Source of the DNA: Alloprevotella sp. oral taxon 473 str. F0040
GTDB lineage: Bacteria > Bacteroidota > Bacteroidia > Bacteroidales > Bacteroidaceae
Assembly (NCBI RefSeq): GCF_000318095.2
Contig: NZ_KB290710.1
Location: 238,346-276,241 of the forward strand
DNA length: 37,896 bases
Direction of reading: 5' to 3'
Shown piece after piece: positions 8,235-14,212 of this stretch. The notes under the pieces were generated by a model. It ran no database searches and was not told the origin of the DNA. It saw only the letters and a program-made list of their open reading frames with translations. Each line of letters starts with the position of its first letter. Within the stretch, counting starts at the first letter, position 1. The position numbers and the translations under genes were made by a program.

Positions 8235-8840
8235 TTACTGCACCTCGTTTCCGTTGATGCCTAGTGCAGCCATCAAGCTGTAGCCGAGGAGTTCTTGTTG
8301 GAATCCACGCCCCATGATGGGTTGCATGGTGAAGAGGGTGATGTCTTTGCGGGGTAGCTCACTTCCCTTATCGTCTTTGGGAGGGTTGGCGCAGAGGTTT
8401 TTGATGCGCTGTGCTAAACGTGCGCTTTCATCGGTCATGCCATCCAAATCTGCAATCACCATGACACGCTCGCAGGCTGCATCACGCAACACTTCTTCAA
8501 ACACCTGCACGAAATAGTCCTCAGGCGAAACGATGTCTTCTACACCATAGGCATTGAGCGCAAATTCTCCCAACTCATCGCGGAAGGCTTTTCCGTTGAG
8601 TTCTTCAGCAAAGTTGCAGGGGATAAAGTGTTGCAACTGTGTTTTATCTTTGGGGTGAATGAGATAAACGCGTGTTTCGTGGTCACCAGGGCGTAGTCCG
8701 CCATCCAGTGCCACGCAATCGAGCCATTTTGGGAAATCTCCTTTAGAAATTTGTCGGCCAATCATGCGCTCAAAATTTACGATGAGGTCGAATGCCACGT
8801 GGTCGAGGTGGGCAGTGTCGACAAGAATGATGTTGTGCAA
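8235..8840 (-). CDS. conserved Bacteroidales protein of unknown function
   Basis: 201 residues, no signal peptide and no membrane segment. It starts MHNIILVDTAHLDHVAFDLI and contains an acidic beta-strand end, VMVIADLDGMTD, reminiscent of a Rossmann or receiver-like alpha/beta fold. FTMQPIMGRGFQQELLGYSLMAALGI lies near the C-terminus. I believe it belongs to a Bacteroidales-specific family of unknown role (possibly DUF6621), but I cannot verify the number. It is codirectional with the saccharopine-dehydrogenase-family gene, 131 bp downstream of it, but both genes have their own -7 element. Confidence 0.75.
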   Translation of the reverse strand: MHNIILVDTAHLDHVAFDLIVNFERMIGRQISKGDFPKWLDCVALDGGLRPGDHETRVYLIHPKDKTQLQHFIPCNFAEELNGKAFRDELGEFALNAYGVEDIVSPEDYFVQVFEEVLRDAACERVMVIADLDGMTDESARLAQRIKNLCANPPKDDKGSELPRKDITLFTMQPIMGRGFQQELLGYSLMAALGINGNEVQ

Positions 8841-8937
8841 AACTTATGCGTTAGAGTGATATGTAGAAGAATCCCCGACCAGTGTAGAGGATTCTAGAAA
8901 TAGGGATAGAAAACTTCATTTCCACTGCAAATTTACG

Positions 8938-8945
8938 AGAAATCT
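8938..8945 (-). promoter_or_regulatory. -7 element of the 8235-8840 gene
   Basis: Reads TAAATTTG on the minus strand, about 100 nt upstream of the ATG at 8840. No good -33 is visible. Confidence 0.45.
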
Positions 8946-9196
8946 GTGAGTTAGACAAGCATCGCATGTGCAGGAGCGGATAGGAAGTAGGAGCTGTGTA
9001 TGCGGTATTGCGCAGGACTCTCTATAGTATATGGGTTGATAGATGTTAATATTGGGGTGTAGTAGTGTGAAGAATCTTATAAAAGCGTGTGATTTTGAAA
9101 TCTTTTAACGGATAGGGTGGAGAATCAAGCCAGCAGAGGATGTGAGGTGGACGGTTACTCACGCGCGTACGACATGCGCGCCTTCCCTGGAGTTTT

Positions 9197-9437
9197 GCAC
9201 TTTTTGCTTTCACAACCTTCACAGAGTAGGGTGAAAACTCGGCGTTTCTTCTCCAAAGGAGAGAGACTAGCTACTGTCCCTCTCTTAAGGTTTTGCTCCT
9301 GCCTTTTTCCTGATTGCTCCGCCTTTTAGGAGGGATAAGAAAGGGAAGTGTTAATAAATGTCCGAAATATTGTTGTAATAACTTGTTTGCCAGAAGATTA
9401 TGAAGAAATTGGTGAAGGTTGTGAAAGCAAAAAGTGC
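9197..9437. repeat. 26-bp perfect inverted repeat flanking 189 bp
   Basis: Bases 9197-9222 are the exact reverse complement of 9412-9437 (core GCACTTTTTGCTTTCACAAC), with a further GCGCGTACG copy outside each arm (9163-9171, 9452-9460). The enclosed 189 bp has no gene and no full TAnnTTTG element. It could be a decayed mobile element, or a DNA segment capable of inversion. No recombinase is adjacent. Confidence 0.7.
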
Positions 9438-9450
9438 GAATTTGCTGTAA

Positions 9451-9473
9451 TGCGCGTACGCGTGCGTATGCGT
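9451..9473. other. alternating pyrimidine-purine tract
   Basis: Twenty-three bases alternate strictly pyrimidine-purine and are rich in CG/TG steps (TGCGCGTACGCGTGCG and on). Such tracts can adopt Z-DNA under negative supercoiling. It sits just outside the right arm of the 26-bp inverted repeat. Confidence 0.6.
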
Positions 9474-9538
9474 TGATGCTGTTTTTAGAAGTTTTCACAG
9501 TGCAATCCTCGGATAAGTGTAGGCTAGAAGGGTGTCGC

Positions 9539-9650
9539 TCCCAGTGGGCAGAGAATATCTCCGAGAGATTTCAAAGAAAGTCTGAGAAAATCAGGAAAAA
9601 ATCCGAGAGGTTTTCAAAATGTTCCGAGAGGATTAGGAAAATCGTGGAGA
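9539..9650. repeat. helically phased TCCGAG repeats upstream of tRNA genes
   Basis: TCCCAG (9539), TCCGAG (9560), TCTGAG (9581), TCCGAG (9602), TCCGAG (9623) and a degenerate TCGTGG (about 9642-9644) recur every 21 bp. Weaker TC-A units (about 9571, 9591, 9614, 9634) fall midway, giving a period near 10.5 bp. The array ends about 70 bp before the tRNA-Arg promoter. Confidence 0.75.
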
Positions 9651-9717
9651 AAAGATTGAAGTCATGAGAGAAAGCCTTGGGGAAGGCTGTGCTGATGAAT
9701 ATGAAATAGTGGAATCG

Positions 9718-9749
9718 TTTGGTCAAGTCAAGGGAAAGGCGTATTTTTG
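9718..9749 (+). promoter_or_regulatory. tRNA-Arg promoter
   Basis: TTTG (9718-9721), a 20-nt spacer, then TATTTTTG (9742-9749): a near-perfect Bacteroidota promoter ending 10 nt before the tRNA. Confidence 0.8.
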
Positions 9750-9759
9750 CAGGGTCTAA

Positions 9760-9833
9760 GGCTCCGTAGCTTAGCTGAATAGAGCGTCAGATTCCGGTTC
9801 TGAAGGTCTTGGGTTTGAATCCCAACGGAGTCA
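9760..9833 (+). tRNA. tRNA-Arg (anticodon CCG)
   Basis: The acceptor stem pairs GGCTCCG with CGGAGTC. The anticodon stem TCAGA/TCTGA encloses TTCCGGT, giving anticodon CCG, which reads CGG as Arg. The T-loop is TTTGAAT. CCA is not encoded. It has its own promoter and lies 151 bp before the tRNA-Phe pair. Confidence 0.93.
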
Positions 9834-9923
9834 CTTTGCTGTGCATGAATAGAGTTTTTTACCCTAGAAAAGGGGTGGAAAATTGTAGAAATGTGCTGTG
9901 TGAGAGAGAAAAGAACGCAAAAA

Positions 9924-9955
9924 TTTGGTAGTTTCAGAAAAACTTCCTACTTTTG
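9924..9955 (+). promoter_or_regulatory. tRNA-Phe promoter
   Basis: TTTG (9924-9927), 20-nt spacer, TACTTTTG (9948-9955). The sequence around it (TTGGTAGTTT, then GCAATCG after the -7) recurs in almost the same form at 37763-37806. Confidence 0.82.
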
Positions 9956-9984
9956 CAATCGCAAATGAGACATGCGCTCCATGA

Positions 9985-10057
9985 GGTGCCATAGCTCAGT
10001 TGGTAGAGCAAAGGACTGAAAATCCTTGTGTCCCCGGTTCGATTCCTGGTGGCACCA
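9985..10057 (+). tRNA. tRNA-Phe (anticodon GAA), copy 1
   Basis: 73 nt. Acceptor stem GGTGCCA/TGGCACC, D-arm GCTCAGTTGGTAGAGC, anticodon stem AAGGA/TCCTT around CTGAAAA (anticodon GAA), T-loop TTCGATT, discriminator A. CCA is not encoded. It is identical to the copy 33 bp downstream. Confidence 0.96.
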
Positions 10058-10090
10058 CTCTTTTCAACGCAAGTCTTTATTTGCAACCTT

Positions 10091-10163
10091 GGTGCCATAG
10101 CTCAGTTGGTAGAGCAAAGGACTGAAAATCCTTGTGTCCCCGGTTCGATTCCTGGTGGCACCA
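10091..10163 (+). tRNA. tRNA-Phe (anticodon GAA), copy 2, island insertion target
   Basis: Identical in all 73 nt to copy 1 and presumably cotranscribed from the promoter at 9924. Its last 20 bases and the following C recur at 21610-21630, marking this gene as the attachment site of the 11.5-kb island. The gene remains intact because the island supplies or restores its 3' end. Confidence 0.96.
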
Positions 10164-10164
10164 C
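10144..10164. repeat. left attachment repeat (within tRNA-Phe)
   Basis: Twenty-one bases from the T-arm to one base beyond the tRNA (core TTCGATTCCTGGTGGCACC) are identical to 21610-21630. Copy 1 of the tRNA also contains this sequence (10038-10058). Confidence 0.85.
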
Positions 10165-10187
10165 TTTGAAGAAAAGCAAAACGACGT

Positions 10188-10230
10188 AAACTCCTGATTT
10201 CTAAACGAAGTCGGGAGTTTTTATTTTTCC
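10188..10230 (+). terminator. terminator after tRNA-Phe, supplied by the island
   Basis: Arms 10188-10197 (AAACTCCTGA) and 10211-10220 (TCGGGAGTTT) form a 10-bp stem with one G-T pair, followed by TTATTTTT. It probably replaces the native terminator now found beyond the island at 21639. Confidence 0.7.
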
Positions 10231-10453
10231 CACTTACGCAAAATATAGCAGAATATTACCGGTTTTGGTGGAGCAAAAGGTGGAGCAAAAACAGCAGAAT
10301 GAAATCTCCACCGAAAAAGTCTCTTTACCACTGATATGCAGTGATTTGCGTGTCGACAACTCGTGAGTGATTTCCTGTCTTTGTTACAATTTCCGAAATA
10401 GAAACTCATAGAAAGAGAGGAGAATTAATGTCTCTACTCTGTAAATAAAAGCT

Positions 10454-10479
10454 CCTAAGCTTTCGGGCAAAAGCTTAGG
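10454..10479 (-). terminator. terminator of the ABC transporter operon
   Basis: CCTAAGCTTT (10454-10463) pairs with AAAGCTTAGG (10470-10479). On the minus strand the stem is followed by AGCTTTTATTT. The same stem sequence is used at 17852-17881 after the divergent operon. Confidence 0.75.
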
Positions 10480-10567
10480 TGGTTTGGAGAGTAAACTAAA
10501 GACTATTCGTTTGAACAAGAAAAAGCAGGCAGTAAGATTCTTCTTGCTGCCTGTTCTTGTTACGAGC

Positions 10568-12265
10568 TTACTGTATCGCCAGCAGCTTGCGGTATATTCC
10601 ATCTTTTGCTTTGAGTTCGGCATGCGTGCCTTTCTCCATAAGTTGTCCTTTCTCAATCACGATAATTTGGTGGGCATTGCGGATGGTCTGCAAATGATGG
10701 GCAATGACCAAGACCGTGCGATTTCGGATAAGGGCAGACATTGCCTGCTGTATCTTGTATTCATTGACAGGATCAACATTGCTCGTTATCTCGTCCAAAA
10801 GAATGATGGGAGCGTCTTTCAAGAAAGCACGGGCGATTGAAAGCCTTTGTTTCTGCCCTCCGGACAGTCCCAAACCGTTTTCTCCGATTTTTGTTTCATA
10901 ACCTTCTGGCAGACTGATGATAAAGTCGTGTATCATCGCCCGTCGTGCAGCTTCCTCGATCTCTTCCTGCGTAGCATTGCGGTTGCCCACTTTGATATTA
11001 TTGGCAATGGTGTCTGAAAAGAGAATAACATTCTGCATCACCACACTGATTTTACCAAGTAGATAATCATAGTCCATTTCTCGAATGTCTATACCACCGA
11101 TACGGATACTGCCGTTCTGCGGTTCCCAAAAACGAAGTAACAGGTTGGTAATGGTTGTTTTACCAGAACCTGACGAGCCAACAAGTGCCGTTACCGTCCG
11201 TTCGGGAACGTTGAACGTGAGATTTTTCATCTCAAAACTTTCTTTCTCATAATGGAACCCGACTCCCTCAAATGACAGGTCGAAGCGTTCCGCTGTTTTC
11301 GGCTGTGATGGATTGACGACAATGGGAGCGTCCAACAGGTGGGAAATGCGTCCGTAGCTGTCCTTTACCTTGATGTAGTTCAGCCAATGACTCTCCATAT
11401 TGACAAAAGGTTTGTAGAACTCTTTCGAGACAATAATGAACATGAGGTAGGCAAAAACGGAAAGTTCTCCGTGCCAAGTCCACCAAAGACCGATTGTAGC
11501 CATCAGAGCGAAAGCCAACTCTATAAGGAAAGTGTATCTGCCCACACTCACAGCTGCCAAACGTGAAGTCTTCTTACTGCTTTCTCCAAATTCACTGACA
11601 GAGTGGTCGAGTCTGTCACGGAACATTCCTTTTCCTCCAAACACTTTCAAAACTGGAATGCCTTTGACGTATTCCACAAATAGGCTGACCATATCCGCCA
11701 GATTGTCCTGTGATTCCTCCTGTGCTTTCATTCCCGAGCGAATGCCTCGATACAAAGAAAATAGGGCAATAGGAAGAATGGCTACCATTGTCAATCCCAT
11801 GAGCCAGTCCACACAGAAAAGTCCGATGCCAAGTATCAGAGCTACAATGAAGTCGGCGGACATCCGTGTCCATAGATGTCCCACAACCATTTCCATATTA
11901 TCCACGTCTTTGTGTATGACGGTGCTTATTTCGCCCAGTCGTTCATTGGTATAGAAACCGAGTGAGAACATTTTCAGTTTCAAGATGATTTTCTCACGGA
12001 TGCGTTCCACAAGGTCGAAGCCGGCAAAATGCTTGCTCATATCAGCAATGGCATTGGATATTGTTTTCAATACCAGCAGCCCGCCGAGTACCCATGCTGC
12101 CGAAATGAAAGAGATGCTTTCTCCCTGTATATGACGGTCGATAAGGAACAGGACGGTTAGCATGATTGCCGTGCCACAAAGAGCATAAACCACGAAAAAC
12201 AGTGCAGAGATTATCAGATGCCGCACTCCGCGGGCGGTTAATTCATTCAGTATATTGCGTACCAT
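10568..12265 (-). CDS. exporter-fold ABC half-transporter, second subunit (YbtQ/IrtB-like role proposed)
   Basis: 565 residues. I place the start at 12265 because GGAGGAATAAGA precedes this ATG, a rare clear Shine-Dalgarno, while an ATG at 12295 would overlap the upstream gene. Residues 1-300 hold the six-helix transmembrane domain and about 325-565 the nucleotide-binding domain: Walker A GSSGSGKT 363-370, Q-loop near Q411, signature LSGGQ 467-471, Walker B IILLDE 487-492, H-loop H523. All catalytic residues are present. The D-loop reads SNVD instead of the usual SALD. It starts 2 nt after the stop of the upstream subunit, so a heterodimer is likely. Exporter-fold pairs next to a TonB receptor and an AraC regulator import metal-siderophores in the Ybt and Irt systems. 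Export of a peptide or drug is the alternative. Confidence 0.9.
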   Translation of the reverse strand: MVRNILNELTARGVRHLIISALFFVVYALCGTAIMLTVLFLIDRHIQGESISFISAAWVLGGLLVLKTISNAIADMSKHFAGFDLVERIREKIILKLKMFSLGFYTNERLGEISTVIHKDVDNMEMVVGHLWTRMSADFIVALILGIGLFCVDWLMGLTMVAILPIALFSLYRGIRSGMKAQEESQDNLADMVSLFVEYVKGIPVLKVFGGKGMFRDRLDHSVSEFGESSKKTSRLAAVSVGRYTFLIELAFALMATIGLWWTWHGELSVFAYLMFIIVSKEFYKPFVNMESHWLNYIKVKDSYGRISHLLDAPIVVNPSQPKTAERFDLSFEGVGFHYEKESFEMKNLTFNVPERTVTALVGSSGSGKTTITNLLLRFWEPQNGSIRIGGIDIREMDYDYLLGKISVVMQNVILFSDTIANNIKVGNRNATQEEIEEAARRAMIHDFIISLPEGYETKIGENGLGLSGGQKQRLSIARAFLKDAPIILLDEITSNVDPVNEYKIQQAMSALIRNRTVLVIAHHLQTIRNAHQIIVIEKGQLMEKGTHAELKAKDGIYRKLLAIQ

Positions 12266-12267
12266 TC

Positions 12268-14013
12268 TTATTCCTCCTCTTCTTTTAATTGCCATTTACT
12301 TACTTGTTCCTGCGTCTCTGTCATATTGTGATACAGAGAGCAGTCTTTCATCAGTTCTTGGTGTGTTCCTTTTGAAACGACCTGCCCCTTGTACATCACG
12401 ACAATACGTTCCATCTCCTGAATGGTATTGAGACGGTGAGCAATGGTAATGACGGTCTTGTTGCGCTGCAATTCATCAAGAGCTTCTTGGATTAGTTTCT
12501 CATTCTCTCCGTCCAATGCGGCAGTGGCTTCATCGAGAATAACTATTGGAGAGTCTTTGAGCAACATTCGGGCGATGGAAATACGCTGTTTTTCTCCGCC
12601 AGAGAATTTTACGCCGGCTTCGCCCGCCAGCGTATCATAACCATTCGGCAATCCCATGATAAAATCATGAATACGGGCACGCTGTGCTGCCATTTCCACT
12701 TCTTTTTGTGTGGCGGTTGGTCTTCCTATACGGATATTATCCCGAATGGTTGTGTTAAATAGAAAAACCTCCTGCTGTACCATCGAAAAGTAATCAGCAA
12801 TGTTGCGTTCGGAAAGCTCCGCAATACTCTCTCCTCCCAGTCGGATGGTACCCGTTTGAGGTTGCCAGAACCCCATCATCAAACTTGCCAGCGTGGTTTT
12901 TCCCGACCCTGACTCGCCCACGATAGCTGTATGGCTTCCTCTCGGAAATTGAAGACATACATCTATCAACGCATTGTCTTCCTTGTTTGGATAGGAGAAT
13001 GTAACATGCTCGAAACAAATGTCTGTCTGTGTCGTATCCGTTTTCTTGTCCGCTGTATCCTTTGTCTGTACCTCTGTAATGGACTGTACCTTTGTCAGCG
13101 ACTGCCCATAGACGATTCGGAAATGTTGGAATGTAGCCAATTTAGCAAAGGAAGACGAGAACAGTCCGCCCAAAATCAGGGCAAGGATAAAACGTGCCAC
13201 AATCAGTTCGCCCGAACTCATCAGCCATAGACCGACAAGGGTCATTACCACGATACCGCCTTCCAAGAACATCGTTATCAATGTCATGGGAACGGTGACG
13301 CTGAACATGCTTCGCTTCACCCAACGAATATAATCGCGCATACCACCGAGTACCCGTTCCGTTCTGTTTTCCTCGTTACTGAAAGCCTTGATTACCGGTA
13401 TGGTAGCCACATATTCCAAAAGGTCTTCCGACATTTTTTGCGTACTCTCCATAAAGTGGAGAAAGCTCTTGCCCCAAAGCGTTTTGACAGCCATTTGCAG
13501 AAGAAATGCCATAGGCAAAAGAGAAACGAGCGACAATCCCAACCGCCAGTCCAACAACATGACAATCACCCAAATCAAGGCGGGGAAAAGCGTTGCCGAG
13601 AGGATTTCGGGTAATCCGTGTGCCAAATAAATCTCGATTTGCTCCACGTCATGGTTAATGATGTTCACCAAGTCGCCCACCTTACGCTCCTGAAAAAATC
13701 CGAGTGGCAAGCGTTGCAAATGACTTATGATACGCAACCTCAATCGTGTAAGGGCATTGTAAGCCGAGCGGTGCGCCTGCCAAATCGAAGTTCCGTAAAA
13801 CACGCTTCGAAGCAGTGCGAATAGTATCAATACTCCTCCAACTCCCCAAACTATTGTGGAAGAGAATGTGTCGTTCATCAACTTGTCCACCGCCCATACC
13901 ACGAGCAACAGGGGCAGTGTGCCGAAAACGAGTTGCAGCACAACCACTGCATTGGAGAGCAGGCTACGACTCTCCCGTTCCTCTTCAAGAGGCTTCATTT
14001 TCTCTTTATTCAT
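12268..14013 (-). CDS. exporter-fold ABC half-transporter, first subunit (YbtP/IrtA-like role proposed)
   Basis: 581 residues. A transmembrane domain of about six helices (residues 20-310) is followed by an ATPase domain with Walker A GESGSGKT 366-373, signature FSGGEKQR, Walker B IVILDEATAALD and H-loop IAHR. A low-complexity Thr/Lys/Asp linker (about 316-330) joins the two. Unlike mycobacterial IrtA it has no siderophore-interaction domain at the N-terminus. The gene is first in a two-gene minus-strand operon transcribed from the symmetric divergent promoter at 14043-14184, and is presumably coregulated with the TonB receptor on the other strand. Heterodimerisation with the downstream product is inferred from adjacency. 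The substrate is unknown. A ferric siderophore or other metallophore is my preferred reading. Confidence 0.9.
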   Translation of the reverse strand: MNKEKMKPLEEERESRSLLSNAVVVLQLVFGTLPLLLVVWAVDKLMNDTFSSTIVWGVGGVLILFALLRSVFYGTSIWQAHRSAYNALTRLRLRIISHLQRLPLGFFQERKVGDLVNIINHDVEQIEIYLAHGLPEILSATLFPALIWVIVMLLDWRLGLSLVSLLPMAFLLQMAVKTLWGKSFLHFMESTQKMSEDLLEYVATIPVIKAFSNEENRTERVLGGMRDYIRWVKRSMFSVTVPMTLITMFLEGGIVVMTLVGLWLMSSGELIVARFILALILGGLFSSSFAKLATFQHFRIVYGQSLTKVQSITEVQTKDTADKKTDTTQTDICFEHVTFSYPNKEDNALIDVCLQFPRGSHTAIVGESGSGKTTLASLMMGFWQPQTGTIRLGGESIAELSERNIADYFSMVQQEVFLFNTTIRDNIRIGRPTATQKEVEMAAQRARIHDFIMGLPNGYDTLAGEAGVKFSGGEKQRISIARMLLKDSPIVILDEATAALDGENEKLIQEALDELQRNKTVITIAHRLNTIQEMERIVVMYKGQVVSKGTHQELMKDCSLYHNMTETQEQVSKWQLKEEEE

Positions 14014-14042
14014 ATCGATTTCTGTTTGATTTTTCTAAGATG

Positions 14043-14184
14043 CAAAGGTACGGAGATGAGCACGGATAAAATACCCTGAATGAATAGAAGAATGCCCCGA
14101 AACAATGTATCATAGAAATGCTACAACAGGGGCATACGTATGGAGAATAGGGGTATTTTCTGCGGAATAACCATTTTAACTTTG
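14043..14184. promoter_or_regulatory. dyad-symmetric divergent promoter and operator region
   Basis: The minus-strand -7 element TACCTTTG is at 14043-14050 and the plus-strand -7 TAACTTTG at 14177-14184. Between them lie AAAATACCC (14068-14076), ATGCCCC (14092-14098), GGGGCAT (14129-14135) and GGGTATTTT (14151-14159). All six elements are symmetric about 14113.5. Within each half the two motifs are about 21 bp apart, two helical turns, as in AraC-family half-sites. The outer motif covers the -33 zone on each side, where no TTTG is present, which suits activator-dependent promoters. The AraC-type gene at 19626 is the obvious candidate binder. Confidence 0.75.
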
Positions 14185-14212
14185 CAAGAAATTTCAAAGA
14201 GGAATATACTGT

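Larger units (their letters stand above)
10165..10567. other. left end of the island, non-coding
   Basis: No gene is visible. The stretch holds the tRNA terminator (10188-10230), GCAGAATAT at 10248-10256, two tandem copies of GGTGGAGCAAAA (10267-10278, 10279-10290) and the terminator of the ABC operon (10454-10479). GCAGAATAT and GGTGGAGCAA both recur near the right end (21567-21575, 21536-21545), so they may be recombinase arm sites. An integrase gene would normally sit here but is absent. Confidence 0.5.

Noticed and set aside
9197-9437. Confident call of an invertible promoter
   Set aside because: No complete TAnnTTTG element with -33 inside, no gene close to either edge, and no recombinase nearby. 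Kept only as a hypothesis.
9539-9650. CRISPR array
   Set aside because: The unit is only 21 bp (10.5 bp half-steps), repeats are degenerate, and there are no distinct spacers or cas genes.
10221-10409. A 62-codon minus-strand frame at the left end of the island as a possible integrase fragment
   Set aside because: It lacks any tyrosine recombinase motif (no R, H-x-x-R or Y box). The tandem GGTGGAGCAAAA repeats explain its apparent pattern.
10568-14013. Confident annotation as multidrug exporters
   Set aside because: The fold is shared, but pairing with a TonB receptor, a receptor lipoprotein and an AraC regulator under a common symmetric promoter favours uptake. Export remains a stated alternative.
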